From Citrobacter amalonaticus (lineage in GTDB: Bacteria > Pseudomonadota > Gammaproteobacteria > Enterobacterales > Enterobacteriaceae): DNA of 64,000 nucleotides. The DNA is taken from assembly GCF_018252635.1 (NCBI RefSeq), contig NZ_JAGTXM010000002.1, positions 514,962 to 578,961 of the forward strand. Direction: 5' to 3'. Within the stretch, counting starts at the first letter, position 1, and the number at the start of each line of letters is the position of its first letter. Positions 42,625-51,810 of the stretch are shown here, piece after piece. A program made the translations under genes and the position numbers. Under the pieces are notes generated by a model. That model had not been told where the DNA came from. It ran no database searches and saw nothing but the letters and a program-made list of their open reading frames with translations.

Positions 42625-42883
42625 TATTCATCTGGCCTTTTGCAAAACGAAATTAAGCAGCATCGTGCTGCGCCAATACAGGAGGCAAATAATAATTACC
42701 GATGACCCAATCGACCATCAGCTTCACCATTAACTTTAGTAAACAAAAATATTGACACGAGAAAAATCTCATGGCAGGAAAATTCGACAGGATATTTTTA
42801 CTCAGTACGCAAATTGATCCATTATGTAACTTAACTTACTTTTTCGTCCCAGTGCTAATCCAGTAAAGAGACGGTAAGTCGAT
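42625..42883. promoter_or_regulatory. Divergent gspC/gspA promoter region
   Basis: An AT-rich 259-bp region that must drive both the gspC-O operon and gspAB. A consensus-like TTGACA occurs at 42752-42757 but no matching -10 is found at the right distance. A short dyad GAGAAAAATCTC lies at 42760-42771. In E. coli K-12 the equivalent divergent gsp promoters are silenced by H-NS; the base composition here is compatible with that. Confidence 0.4.
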
Positions 42884-44461
42884 ATGTACAAGAGTCATTT
42901 TAATTTTAATCAGCTGCCCTTCAAAAAAGTCACCCGAGCCGCGGGCGATTTTTTTGTTCCTTATCATCAGGATATTTTTAACCTGCTGAAAGAGAAAACC
43001 CAGCAGACCGGAATTACCGGGCTCTTTTGTAACGACGCCCCCTTGCTTTGCCAGTTTAGCGATGCGTTGCAAACCACCCACCGTGACGTGCTTTCTCTTA
43101 ATGCTTTCCCGAAACTGAGTGCCAGTAGCCTGCTGTACAAACTCAATCCGGGGAGTAAAGAGAGTAAAAGCCGTCTTCAGGCCGTTGATGCCGTGCTGAA
43201 CCGTTGGCAGGAAGCTTTCCCTTCCCGTAAAGAGAAGCATAAAGTGCTGGTGATTTCCCAGATGCAAGCGATGAAAGAGAACTGTCGCGACGTGTTGGGA
43301 TTGTTAATGAGCCGTGCACAAGAGATTGGTTTTCCCTTAGCGATTGTGCTGATGGGGTCCGCCGACCAGGAGACGGTACTGATGAAGCAGTCCGGTCTTC
43401 AGGGGTACGTTCATACCCATCATCAGGTACGTTCTCTTACCTGTCGTGAAATGCTGAATTATGTGCAGAACCAGTGTGATGAACAGGGTTGCGAAATCTC
43501 GCCATTCTCACCCGCTCGCGTGCGCAAAATGCACGCGCTGACGAAGGGCGATATCAGTCAATTCAATGAGCTGGCTCACCTGTCAATGCTGGCGGCATGG
43601 ACAGAACGCGCCGCGTGCGTTGGCGCCCGTCATTTACGCCTCGCCGCCGGTGAGATCCTGCCCGCAAAAAAACACGGTAAGCGCCTGGCTACCGTGGGAT
43701 TATTTGCGTCAGTCCTCTTCGCCGCCTGTGGCTGGTATATGACCTCTGCAATCAATGCCAGACTCCCCGCCCCCCTTCCCGTGCCGGCAAGCTGGAAACA
43801 GTCACAATCGACGGCACAGAGACCAACGGTACCGGTAATTGATAACGAAATGGTTAATCAACCCAGCGCCATGCACCAGTTGTATGTGATGTGGGGTTAC
43901 GACGCCTCGGCGGAAGATGCCCTGTGTCAGAACGCCGCAAAGGTGAATCTGATGTGTAAACAGGGAAATGCGCCGCTGGATGAACTGGCGCGTGAGGGTT
44001 ATCCGTGGGTCAGTGAAATGAAAACCGGCGATCATCTCAATTATGCTGTGGTTGCCAGGGTTGGCAACGACTCGCTGGATCTGCTGATGAATAACCGTAC
44101 GTGGCAGGTGAGCAGAGAATGGTTTAACCAGCATGCGACCGGGAATTACACGCAATTGCATCGTTTGACTCCCGCTGGCAAAGACGTCATTAGCACCGAA
44201 AGCGGCGCCAGGGATCTGAGCTGGATGGATCAACAACTCAGCCTGGCGTTGAATCTGCCGGAAACCCACTCTCAGGTGTGGACAGCGGAGATGATGCAAC
44301 GCACCCGCGAATTCCAGCAGAAAATGAATCTGCATGTGGATGGCATTGCAGGTGAAGATACCCTGATGCAGTTAATGCGTGAAACTAAAACCACGCCAAG
44401 CGTGCTCATTCAGTCCGCGAATACATCTGCAAATACACCTGTGCAGGAGAAACATTCATAA
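42884..44461 (+). CDS. gspA: GspA-type secretin-assembly protein with degenerate ATPase motifs
   Basis: 525 residues. The N-terminal MYKSHFNFNQLPFKK is typical of ExeA/GspA AAA proteins. Where Walker A (GExGxGKT) is expected, about residues 45-57, the sequence is GLFCNDAPLLCQF, and the Walker B position reads VLVISQMQAM with no acidic pair, so ATP hydrolysis looks lost. One membrane span (LATVGLFASVLFAACGWYM, about 268-286) leads to a periplasmic C39-like domain (YVMWGYDASAEDALC) and a C-terminal peptidoglycan-binding domain (about 455-500). GspA with GspB helps GspD insert across peptidoglycan in Aeromonas. It overlaps gspB by one base. Confidence 0.88.
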   Translation: MYKSHFNFNQLPFKKVTRAAGDFFVPYHQDIFNLLKEKTQQTGITGLFCNDAPLLCQFSDALQTTHRDVLSLNAFPKLSASSLLYKLNPGSKESKSRLQAVDAVLNRWQEAFPSRKEKHKVLVISQMQAMKENCRDVLGLLMSRAQEIGFPLAIVLMGSADQETVLMKQSGLQGYVHTHHQVRSLTCREMLNYVQNQCDEQGCEISPFSPARVRKMHALTKGDISQFNELAHLSMLAAWTERAACVGARHLRLAAGEILPAKKHGKRLATVGLFASVLFAACGWYMTSAINARLPAPLPVPASWKQSQSTAQRPTVPVIDNEMVNQPSAMHQLYVMWGYDASAEDALCQNAAKVNLMCKQGNAPLDELAREGYPWVSEMKTGDHLNYAVVARVGNDSLDLLMNNRTWQVSREWFNQHATGNYTQLHRLTPAGKDVISTESGARDLSWMDQQLSLALNLPETHSQVWTAEMMQRTREFQQKMNLHVDGIAGEDTLMQLMRETKTTPSVLIQSANTSANTPVQEKHS

Positions 44462-45078
44462 TGTCGATGATTAATTTAGCTGCTCAACGCAGCTATACCC
44501 TTAACGAGCCGGTCTGGTTTTCCTGGCGGCGCCCCTCGTTGAAAAAGATTCTTTGCGTCTCGCTGCTGTGGATCGTCGGGATGGTCATGATGTTGACCGC
44601 AGGACTTTACGCCCATATATACTGGAATCTGCGCCATCCGGCCCCGGATCCGATAAAAACGAGCGCCGCTAAAGCGGAAACGCAGCTTTCTGATATGCAT
44701 TACGTCTATATCAGCAAACCGTTTCCGCACCCGGAGCCCAGTCCGGAGCCAGTGCAAAAAGCGATGCCGCCGCTGCAGGAAATGCCGATGAATACCGACG
44801 ATGCCGACTGGCAGCAGGCGCCGGATGGTGAAATGTCGCACGATATGTCACGGGATACCTTACCGGGCACCGGGCGAAATATAACCTCAGAAACGGAAGA
44901 GCCGGATACCGGGCAGGCAACCGATAACGGCGCAATAAAAGCGTTATTAATGCAGGCATTGAAAGAACAAGAAAGCGATTATTCGCAGGGGAAAGTGCCC
45001 GCGCCTCCCGTCGATGAAACCGTGGCAGGAACGCAGGCTAATAATTCTGTAAGAAGAGGTCACTCCCCGTTTAGTTAA
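44461..45078 (+). CDS. gspB: GspB, T2SS secretin-assembly partner of GspA
   Basis: 205 residues. One N-terminal membrane span (ILCVSLLWIVGMVMMLTAGLY, split around residues 31-51), then a Pro-rich periplasmic region (HPEPSPEPVQKAMPP) of TonB-like appearance. The Pulb/GspB C-terminal domain seems short or missing: after residue 160 only ALLMQALKEQESDYSQGK and a tail remain. Identity rests mainly on position after gspA and topology. A hairpin (cactccc / gggagtg) spans its stop at 45061-45088 before the convergent regulator gene. Confidence 0.75.
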   Translation: MSMINLAAQRSYTLNEPVWFSWRRPSLKKILCVSLLWIVGMVMMLTAGLYAHIYWNLRHPAPDPIKTSAAKAETQLSDMHYVYISKPFPHPEPSPEPVQKAMPPLQEMPMNTDDADWQQAPDGEMSHDMSRDTLPGTGRNITSETEEPDTGQATDNGAIKALLMQALKEQESDYSQGKVPAPPVDETVAGTQANNSVRRGHSPFS

Positions 45079-45095
45079 AAAGGGAGTGGAAGTTG

Positions 45096-45731
45096 TTAGT
45101 ATTTTTCCGGTAGTGACGACAAATACAGCAGGCGACCTTTATCAACCTGAATGTAATTTCCTTTTTTCAGGTCGGCGAGTATTTTAATAATGGTACTGCG
45201 TGCCAGGCTGGTATATTCCTGAATATAGTCGTAGATATTAATATCGCGCTGATGGTGCACCATCAGTTCGTTGATTTCCAGCAAGAACTCGCGAACAATC
45301 GAGTAGGCGCTGCGGGCAACCAGCACTTCGTCACGCTTGCTGAGCAGGCAGACGTACCAGGAGAGGACTTTGCTCAGGGCTTCCCAGAGGTTTTTTTCGT
45401 TCATCAGACAGATAAAATCCTCTTTTTTAATGGTTCGCACGACGGTATTGCCGCGAACCAGGCCGTACATATGCGTTGCATTGTAATAAAGCGAGGACAA
45501 GCCGAAAATACTTTTATTCTGTATGGTGAACATGCACAGCTCATCGGATTTACGGCGGAATTCAACTTCACCGCTTACGATAATGTGAATAACTTCGCTG
45601 TTTTCTGTACTGATGCGCTGCCATTTACGTAAGGTTTTTTCTTCAAATCCTTCAGTGGCTGCAATAATCGCGTCGAGTTCTTCTTGCGGACGAATATTTT
45701 TACTGTAGATGCTTAACATAGTGATACCCAT
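45096..45731 (-). CDS. Crp/Fnr-fold transcriptional regulator (IprA/YaiV-like)
   Basis: 211 residues. The N-terminal half has the cyclic-nucleotide-binding beta-roll shape (EVIHIIVSGEVEFRRK at about 45-60), but the phosphate-binding cassette of Crp (GELGL...RSA) is replaced by FGLSSLYYNATHMYG, so cAMP binding is unlikely. It lacks the cysteine cluster of Fnr. The C-terminal winged helix is YIQEYTSLARSTIIKILADL (about 170-190). Convergent with gspAB and at the edge of the T2SS/chitinase locus, it is a candidate regulator of it. An ATG four codons in is an alternative start. Confidence 0.8.
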   Translation of the reverse strand: MGITMLSIYSKNIRPQEELDAIIAATEGFEEKTLRKWQRISTENSEVIHIIVSGEVEFRRKSDELCMFTIQNKSIFGLSSLYYNATHMYGLVRGNTVVRTIKKEDFICLMNEKNLWEALSKVLSWYVCLLSKRDEVLVARSAYSIVREFLLEINELMVHHQRDINIYDYIQEYTSLARSTIIKILADLKKGNYIQVDKGRLLYLSSLPEKY

Positions 45732-45977
45732 TCAGAGATTAAATTGAAGAATATAAACGTGTGTAATCACAGCGCATAAATGCGCAGTCCATTTAAAAAA
45801 TAAACAATAAGGCAGAGACGCTAACGCGTATAATTTTTATCTAATCGCGCTGACTATTTGTCCAACACGTTTGCGAGTAATTTCGACTGAGAAAAGCTTA
45901 AAACATTTACGGCGTGAATGTGATCGAAAGAAAGTCCAAAACGGGACTATGAAAAGGGTGTCGGGCGATCCGGAGGA

Positions 45978-46808
45978 TCACCCCTGTCCGTAGCGTTCTA
46001 GCAACGCCTCAGCGATAGCCAGCGTTTCGCTATCGGCTACGCCATCCCAGCGGTGAGGACGGAAGTGCATCTGAAAGGCAGTGATGACGCGCTTTTGCTG
46101 CGCAGGCGTCATGTTTTCTGTCACCTCGTAACCATATCGCGACAGCAGATCGAGCAACACTTTCGGCTCCACGGCCCTATCGCGCGGTTTGCCATTCAGG
46201 TAAAACGCCACACGTGCCGGATCGGGCCAGGCACCGATCCCCTGCTCAGCCAGCGCTCGCCAGGGAAACAGCGGGCCGGGATCATCTTTACGCTGTGGAG
46301 CGATATCCGCATGGGCAACCACGTTCTGTGGCTTAATGTCATAACGGGCGATAATGTCTTTCGCCAGCGGAATCAGCGCCTGAATCTGTGAGGGTTCAAA
46401 CGGGGCAAAATATTTATCACCTGCCGATTTTTGCCAGCCACGATTTTCCAGCTCGATACCGATCGAGGTGTCGTTGATGCGCGTCGCACCGCGCCAGAAG
46501 CTGATGCCGGCATGCCACGCCAGATCCTGTTCCGGCACCAGTTGCCAGATACGCGGTTTACCACTATGCAACGGCGGCACCGCCGGGATCAGGTAATGCG
46601 CGCTGACGTTTTTATCCGTCAGCGTCGCCAGCGAGCTATCGAAGTCATCTGCCGTATAGTGGATCACCAACACTTTAATGCGTGGATATGCCGCCTGCGC
46701 CTGATGACGGGTATCGAGCTGGTAGCCTTCTCTGTCTATAATCCCTTTTTCACCTGCGCACCCCGTTAACAATAGTGCCAGGGCCACCAGCCACAGCCAT
46801 GTCTTCAT
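45978..46808 (-). CDS. amiD: AmiD, outer-membrane N-acetylmuramoyl-L-alanine amidase
   Basis: 276 residues. Lipoprotein signal with lipobox LLTGC (Cys17). The Amidase_2 domain has zinc ligands in [11 protein letters not shown] and [17 protein letters not shown], and the catalytic Glu in [11 protein letters not shown]-terminal peptidoglycan-binding domain covers about 200-270. It cleaves the amide between MurNAc or anhydroMurNAc and L-Ala. The ybjQ stop overlaps its start by 3 bases. 246 bp to its left hold no supported gene. Confidence 0.96.
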   Translation of the reverse strand: MKTWLWLVALALLLTGCAGEKGIIDREGYQLDTRHQAQAAYPRIKVLVIHYTADDFDSSLATLTDKNVSAHYLIPAVPPLHSGKPRIWQLVPEQDLAWHAGISFWRGATRINDTSIGIELENRGWQKSAGDKYFAPFEPSQIQALIPLAKDIIARYDIKPQNVVAHADIAPQRKDDPGPLFPWRALAEQGIGAWPDPARVAFYLNGKPRDRAVEPKVLLDLLSRYGYEVTENMTPAQQKRVITAFQMHFRPHRWDGVADSETLAIAEALLERYGQG

Positions 46809-47128
46809 CGGCGGGTTTTCACCGCTGTTCCACTCACGCTGACCATCAGCATGCTACTGTCTTTGCCGACCGTTTCATAATCGATATCAATGCCGACCAC
46901 CGCGTCAGCGCCCAGCGCTTTCGCCTGCTCGCCCAGTTCTGCGAAAGCAATTTCACGCGCTTTGCGTAACTCTTTTTCGTAAGCGCCTGAACGACCGCCG
47001 ACGATGTCGCGGATACCAGCAAAAAAGTCCCGAAAGATATTCGCGCCCAGAATGGCTTCGCCTGTGACCACACCGCAGTATTCCACGATGCTTTGTCCTT
47101 CAAGCGTGGGAGTTGTCGAAAATTGCAT
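46805..47128 (-). CDS. ybjQ: YbjQ, UPF0145 family protein
   Basis: 107 residues from ATG 47128 ([19 protein letters not shown]), the standard E. coli length; the upstream 17-codon extension lacks a ribosome binding site. The family forms pentameric heavy-metal-binding-like domains; conserved [19 protein letters not shown] and [13 protein letters not shown]. Function unknown. Translationally coupled to amiD. Confidence 0.95.
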   Translation of the reverse strand: MQFSTTPTLEGQSIVEYCGVVTGEAILGANIFRDFFAGIRDIVGGRSGAYEKELRKAREIAFAELGEQAKALGADAVVGIDIDYETVGKDSSMLMVSVSGTAVKTRR

Positions 47129-47256
47129 GATGTCTCTCCTGGTTACATTCAGCACATTATCAGCGCCATACACTATCATTGAAAGGATATAATTGATTAT
47201 CGTAGATGACTGTTATCTTAGAAGACTCATGGCAGAACGCTTATAAGGAAATCACT

Positions 47257-47772
47257 ATGCGCTATTCAAAACTCTCCCTGCTCCTCCCTTGCGCGCTGCT
47301 GCTCAGCGCCTGCACCACCGTCACGCCAGCCTACAAAGACAACGGGCCGCGAGCGGGAACCTGTGTGGATGGCGGCCCGGACAGTGTGGCTCAACAATTC
47401 TATGACTATCGTATCCAGCACCGCAGTAATGATATCACCGCCCTGCGCCCTTACCTGAGCGACAACCTGGCGAAACTGCTGTCGGACGCCAGTCGTGACA
47501 ATGCACATCGTCAACTGATGAATAGCGATCCGTTCTCCAGTCGCGCAACGCCGCCGGACAGCGCCAGCGTCGCCAGCGCCTCGACTATTCCGAATAGTGA
47601 TGCACGCAATATTCCGCTGCGCGTTGCGCTGAAGCAAGGCGATCAAAACTGGCAGGATGAAGTGCTGATGATCCGCGAAGGTCAGTGCTGGGTCATTGAT
47701 GACGTACGTTATCTCGGCGGCAGCGTGCATGCGCCAGCCGGTACGCTTCGTCAGTCGGTTGAAAACCGTTAA
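47257..47772 (+). CDS. ybjP: YbjP, predicted lipoprotein (DUF3828-like)
   Basis: 171 residues from ATG 47257. Lipoprotein signal MRYSKLSLLLPCALLLSAC with lipid-accepting Cys19. The folded part (about 40-160) has the NTF2-like/DUF3828 look with LIREGQCWVIDDVRYLG-type end (MIREGQCWVIDDVRYLG). Envelope protein of unknown role. Divergent from ybjQ. Confidence 0.93.
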   Translation: MRYSKLSLLLPCALLLSACTTVTPAYKDNGPRAGTCVDGGPDSVAQQFYDYRIQHRSNDITALRPYLSDNLAKLLSDASRDNAHRQLMNSDPFSSRATPPDSASVASASTIPNSDARNIPLRVALKQGDQNWQDEVLMIREGQCWVIDDVRYLGGSVHAPAGTLRQSVENR

Positions 47773-47811
47773 TCGCGCCGCTTAACCGCGCTAAAAATCG
47801 TAACCCCCGTA

Positions 47812-47850
47812 AATTGTCCGGCATTCTGCATGGAATGCCGACAATTGTTC
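47812..47850 (+). terminator. Terminator of ybjP
   Basis: attgtccggcattc / gaatgccgacaat stem with a short loop followed by tgttcttat. One bulged base in the left arm. Confidence 0.7.
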
Positions 47851-47907
47851 TTATCGCCCTTCCCCCTCGCTATTTTGTGCTATGTTTAAGGGGAAATGCG
47901 CGCTATA

Positions 47908-47946
47908 TTTAACTTTTAAAGCATAAATATTGCATAACTATTCTGT
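47908..47946 (+). promoter_or_regulatory. Tandem ARG boxes upstream of artP
   Basis: TGCATAACTATTCT (47931-47944) fits the ArgR core TGAAT-WWWW-ATTCA at eight of ten fixed positions. A weaker partner, TAACTTTTAAAGCA, begins exactly 21 bp upstream at 47910. The 21-bp period is that of ArgR hexamer operators. ArgR represses art genes with arginine. Confidence 0.6.
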
Positions 47947-48001
47947 CAAAGGTACTATCTGCGGCTTCAATAGCTATCAGACGGCCAGTATACGAGCATC
48001 A

Positions 48002-48730
48002 ATGAGTATTCAATTAAACGGCATTAACTGCTTCTACGGCGCGCATCAGGCGCTGTTCGATATCACGCTGGATTGCCCACAGGGTGAAACGCTGGTGTTA
48101 CTGGGCCCAAGCGGGGCCGGTAAAAGCTCACTGCTGCGGGTACTCAACCTGCTTGAGATGCCGCGTTCCGGTACGCTCAGCATTGCGGGAAATCACTTTG
48201 ATTTCCGCAAAACGCCGTCAGATAAAGCGATTCGCGAGCTGCGTCAGAATGTCGGAATGGTCTTTCAGCAATACAATTTGTGGCCGCACCTCACCGTGCA
48301 ACAGAACCTGATTGAAGCACCCTGCCGCGTGTTGGGTTTATCAAAAGAACAGGCGTTAGCCCGTGCAGAAAAACTGCTGGATCGCCTGCGTCTGAAACCT
48401 TACAGCGATCGTTATCCGCTGCATCTTTCCGGCGGTCAGCAACAGCGTGTCGCCATTGCCCGCGCGCTGATGATGGAGCCGCAGGTGTTGCTGTTTGATG
48501 AGCCTACCGCTGCGCTGGATCCAGAAATTACCGCGCAAATCGTCAGCATCATTCGTGAACTGGCGGAAACCAACATTACACAAGTGATCGTGACCCACGA
48601 AGTGGAAGTGGCGCGTAAAACCGCCAGCCGCGTCGTGTATATGGAAAACGGTCATATCGTCGAGCAGGGTAACGCAAGTTGCTTTGCCGACCCGCAGACC
48701 GAAGCATTTAAAAACTATCTCTCTCACTAA
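48002..48730 (+). CDS. artP: ArtP, ATPase of the arginine ABC importer
   Basis: 242 residues from ATG 48002 ([20 protein letters not shown]). Walker [10 protein letters not shown], signature [15 protein letters not shown], Walker B LLFDEPT, switch His in VTHE. Energises uptake through ArtQM. The in-frame upstream extension covers the operator region and is not translated. First gene of artPIQM. Confidence 0.97.
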   Translation: MSIQLNGINCFYGAHQALFDITLDCPQGETLVLLGPSGAGKSSLLRVLNLLEMPRSGTLSIAGNHFDFRKTPSDKAIRELRQNVGMVFQQYNLWPHLTVQQNLIEAPCRVLGLSKEQALARAEKLLDRLRLKPYSDRYPLHLSGGQQQRVAIARALMMEPQVLLFDEPTAALDPEITAQIVSIIRELAETNITQVIVTHEVEVARKTASRVVYMENGHIVEQGNASCFADPQTEAFKNYLSH

Positions 48731-48746
48731 GATTCGGGACAACACA

Positions 48747-49478
48747 ATGAAAAAAGTTCTGATTGCCGCGCTCATCGCTGGCTTTAGCCTTTCCGCTACA
48801 GCAGCCCAGACCATTCGTTTCGCGACCGAAGCGTCCTATCCTCCGTTTGAATCCATGGACGCTAATAACAAGATTGTCGGCTTTGATGTCGATCTGGCCA
48901 ACGCGCTGTGTAAAGAGATCGACGCGACCTGCACCTTTACCAATCAGGCGTTCGACAGCCTGATCCCAAGCCTGAAATTCCGCCGCTTCGACGCGGTGAT
49001 GGCCGGGATGGATATCACGCCTGAGCGTGAAAAACAGGTGCTGTTCACGACCCCGTACTATGACAACTCCGCGCTGTTCATTGGTCAGCAGGGTAAATTC
49101 ACCGGCGTTGATCAGTTGAAAGGCAAGAAAGTGGGCGTGCAAAACGGCACCACTCACCAGAAATTCATCATGGATAAACACCCGGAAATCACTACCGTTC
49201 CGTATGACAGCTACCAGAATGCGAAACTGGATCTGCAAAACGGCCGTATTGACGGTGTGTTCGGTGATACCGCGGTGGTCACTAAGTGGCTGAAAGACAA
49301 TCCGAAGCTGGCGCCGGTTGGCGATAAAGTGACGGATAAAGATTACTTTGGCACCGGCCTCGGCATCGCCGTACGCCAGGGCAACGAGGAACTGCAGCAG
49401 AAATTCAACACTGCGCTGGAAAAAGTGAAGAAAGATGGGACCTACGAGACCATCTATAACAAATGGTTCCAGAAGTAA
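48747..49478 (+). CDS. artI: ArtI, periplasmic arginine/basic amino acid-binding protein
   Basis: 243 residues from ATG 48747. Signal peptide MKKVLIAALIAGFSLSATA, then an SBP_bac_3 domain (FATEASYPPFESMDANN, GFDVDLANALC). Sister of ArtJ encoded downstream, with about two thirds of residues shared by eye. 16 bp after artP. Confidence 0.96.
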   Translation: MKKVLIAALIAGFSLSATAAQTIRFATEASYPPFESMDANNKIVGFDVDLANALCKEIDATCTFTNQAFDSLIPSLKFRRFDAVMAGMDITPEREKQVLFTTPYYDNSALFIGQQGKFTGVDQLKGKKVGVQNGTTHQKFIMDKHPEITTVPYDSYQNAKLDLQNGRIDGVFGDTAVVTKWLKDNPKLAPVGDKVTDKDYFGTGLGIAVRQGNEELQQKFNTALEKVKKDGTYETIYNKWFQK

Positions 49479-49484
49479 GCCTTG

Positions 49485-50201
49485 ATGAACGAATTTTTCC
49501 CACTTGCAAGCGCCGCCGGGATGACCGTCGGCCTTGCCGTTTGTGCACTGATCCTCGGCCTGGCGCTGGCAATGCTGTTCGCCGTCTGGGAGTCAGTGAA
49601 ATGGCGTCCTGTCGCGTGGACGGGTTCCGCGCTGGTCACCATTTTACGCGGCCTGCCGGAAATTCTGGTGGTGCTGTTTATCTATTTCGGCTCCTCTCAA
49701 CTGCTGCTGATGCTCTCTGATGGCTTTACTGTCAATCTGGGTGTGGTGCAGATTCCGGTACGAATGGAGATCGAAAACTTCGACGTCAGCCCCTTCCTGT
49801 GCGGAGTGATTGCCCTCTCTCTGCTCTACGCAGCCTATGCGTCACAAACGCTGCGTGGCGCGCTGAAAGCGGTACCGCTGGGTCAGTGGGAATCCGGCCA
49901 GGCGCTGGGACTGTCGAAGACTGCCATTTTCTTCCGCCTGGTGATGCCGCAAATGTGGCGTCATGCGCTGCCGGGGCTTGGCAACCAATGGCTGGTATTG
50001 TTGAAAGATACCGCGCTGGTGAGCCTCATCAGCGTCAACGACCTGATGCTGCAAACCAAAAGCATTGCCACGCGAACTCAGGAACCGTTTAACTGGTACA
50101 TTATTGCGGCGGCGATCTACCTGGTAATTACGCTGGTAAGTCAGTACATTCTCAAACGCATTGACCTGCGCGCGACACGTTTTGAGCGGAGACCGGGCTG
50201 A
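49485..50201 (+). CDS. artQ: ArtQ, arginine importer permease
   Basis: 238 residues from ATG 49485, the E. coli length; a TTG one codon earlier is in frame but unnecessary. Five membrane spans and the EAA-type loop [24 protein letters not shown] (here split as [13 protein letters not shown] and IFFRLVMPQ). Ends overlapping the artM ATG by one base. Confidence 0.96.
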   Translation: MNEFFPLASAAGMTVGLAVCALILGLALAMLFAVWESVKWRPVAWTGSALVTILRGLPEILVVLFIYFGSSQLLLMLSDGFTVNLGVVQIPVRMEIENFDVSPFLCGVIALSLLYAAYASQTLRGALKAVPLGQWESGQALGLSKTAIFFRLVMPQMWRHALPGLGNQWLVLLKDTALVSLISVNDLMLQTKSIATRTQEPFNWYIIAAAIYLVITLVSQYILKRIDLRATRFERRPG

Positions 50202-50869
50202 TGCTTGAGTATTTACCTGAACTGCTTAAAGGGCTGCATACCAGCCTGACGCTGACGGTGGCGTCCATTGTCGTCGCCCTGATTCTGGCGCTGATTTTTA
50301 CTATCGTTCTGACGCTAAAAACCCCGGTCGTGGTCTGGCTGGTGCGTGGCTATATCACGCTGTTTACCGGTACGCCACTGCTGGTGCAGATCTTCCTGAT
50401 CTACTACGGGCCGGGACAATTTCCGTCTCTGCAAGAGTATCCGGTTCTGTGGCATCTGCTGTCGGAGCCATGGCTGTGCGCACTGATTGCGCTGTCATTG
50501 AACAGCGCAGCCTATACCACTCAGCTTTTCTACGGGGCGATTCGCGCGATTCCGGAAGGTCAGTGGCAGTCCTGCGGCGCGCTCGGGATGAGCAAGAAAG
50601 ACACGCTGGCAATTCTGTTGCCGTATGCCTTTAAACGCGCCCTCTCTTCGTATTCCAACGAAGTGGTACTGGTGTTCAAAAGTACCTCTCTGGCCTATAC
50701 CATCACGCTGATGGAAGTGATGGGCTATGGCCAGTTGCTGTACGGTCGCACCTACGATGTCATGGTGTTCGGCGCAGCAGGTGTCATCTATCTAATCGTC
50801 AACGGACTGTTAACGTTGATGATGCGTCTAATCGAGCGCAAAGCGCTGGCTTTCGAACGCCGTAACTAA
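50201..50869 (+). CDS. artM: ArtM, arginine importer permease
   Basis: 222 residues, five membrane spans, EAA loop GQWQSCGALGMSKKDTLAIL. Forms the channel with ArtQ. Last gene of the artPIQM operon; a terminator follows. Confidence 0.96.
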   Translation: MLEYLPELLKGLHTSLTLTVASIVVALILALIFTIVLTLKTPVVVWLVRGYITLFTGTPLLVQIFLIYYGPGQFPSLQEYPVLWHLLSEPWLCALIALSLNSAAYTTQLFYGAIRAIPEGQWQSCGALGMSKKDTLAILLPYAFKRALSSYSNEVVLVFKSTSLAYTITLMEVMGYGQLLYGRTYDVMVFGAAGVIYLIVNGLLTLMMRLIERKALAFERRN

Positions 50870-50897
50870 GCACTTTATTGCATAAAACACCATCAAC

Positions 50898-50935
50898 AAG
50901 ACGGACAATTTTCTAACCTGCCCGTCTTTTTTTAT
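50898..50935 (+). terminator. Terminator of artPIQM
   Basis: aagacgg / ccgtctt stem with an AT-rich loop of about 17 bases followed by seven T residues. Confidence 0.8.
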
Positions 50936-50940
50936 ATATG

Positions 50941-50979
50941 AAAAAATAGTTAATCATTTTTATTGCATACAAATTCAAA
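50941..50979 (+). promoter_or_regulatory. Tandem ARG boxes upstream of artJ
   Basis: TGCATACAAATTCA (50964-50977) matches TGAAT-WWWW-ATTCA at nine of ten fixed positions. A second core, AAAATAGTTAATCA, begins 21 bp upstream at 50943. Spacing and similarity fit an ArgR operator for artJ, the most arginine-repressed art gene in E. coli. Confidence 0.7.
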
Positions 50980-51038
50980 TACTGGCATTGTAAATCCATG
51001 CCGCAGAAACGGCGCCTCATCATAACGGGAGTCCAACC

Positions 51039-51770
51039 ATGAAAAAGTTAGTTCTGGCCGCATTACTTGCCTCTTTTGCCGTCGGCGCCTCCGCCGCTGA
51101 AAAAATCAGCTTCGGCGTCTCTGCGACCTATCCACCGTTTGAATCGATGGATGCGAATAACCAAATCGTCGGCTTCGACCTCGATCTGGCAAAAGCCTTG
51201 TGCAAACAGATGCAGGCAGAATGTACTTTTACCAACCATGCGTTTGACAGCCTGATCCCGGCACTCAAGTTCAAGAAATATGACGCCGTGATTTCCGGTA
51301 TGGATATCACCCCAGAGCGGAGCAAGCAGGTGGCGTTTACGACCCCCTACTATGCCAACTCGGCGCTGGTGATTTCGAAGAAAGATACCTACAAAACCTT
51401 TGCCGATCTGAAAGGTAAACGTATCGGGATGGAAAACGGCACCACTCACCAGAAATATTTGCAGGATAAGCACCCGGAAGTGAAAACCGTGGCCTATGAC
51501 AGCTATCAGAATGCGTTTATCGACCTGAAAAATGGCCGTATTGATGGCGTATTCGGTGATACCGCCGTAGTGAACGAGTGGCTGAAAACCAACCCGCAGT
51601 TGGGTGTAGCAACTGAGAAAGTCACCGATCCACAGTACTTCGGTACTGGCCTCGGCATCGCGGTTCGCCCGGACAACAAAGTGCTACTGGATAAACTGAA
51701 CGCTGCACTGGCGGCGATCAAGGCCGATGGTACGTACAAAAAAATCAACGACCAATGGTTCCCGCAGTAA
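51039..51770 (+). CDS. artJ: ArtJ, periplasmic L-arginine-binding protein
   Basis: 243 residues. Signal peptide MKKLVLAALLASFAVGASA; SBP_bac_3 domain with SATYPPFESMDANNQIVGFD. Delivers arginine to ArtQMP. Transcribed alone from an ArgR-controlled promoter (ribosome binding site cgggag), with its own terminator. Confidence 0.97.
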   Translation: MKKLVLAALLASFAVGASAAEKISFGVSATYPPFESMDANNQIVGFDLDLAKALCKQMQAECTFTNHAFDSLIPALKFKKYDAVISGMDITPERSKQVAFTTPYYANSALVISKKDTYKTFADLKGKRIGMENGTTHQKYLQDKHPEVKTVAYDSYQNAFIDLKNGRIDGVFGDTAVVNEWLKTNPQLGVATEKVTDPQYFGTGLGIAVRPDNKVLLDKLNAALAAIKADGTYKKINDQWFPQ

Positions 51771-51786
51771 AGCTAATACCCGATGA

Positions 51787-51810
51787 AAAGCCGCGAAAAG
51801 CGGCTTTTTT
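51787..51810 (+). terminator. Terminator of artJ, overlapping the rlmC stop
   Basis: aaagccgc / gcggcttttt stem with a GAAAA-like loop. The final T residues are shared with the TAA stop of rlmC on the other strand. Confidence 0.88.

Noticed and set aside
42752-42780. TTGACA as -35 of a gspA promoter
   Set aside because: No acceptable -10 hexamer 16-18 bp downstream.
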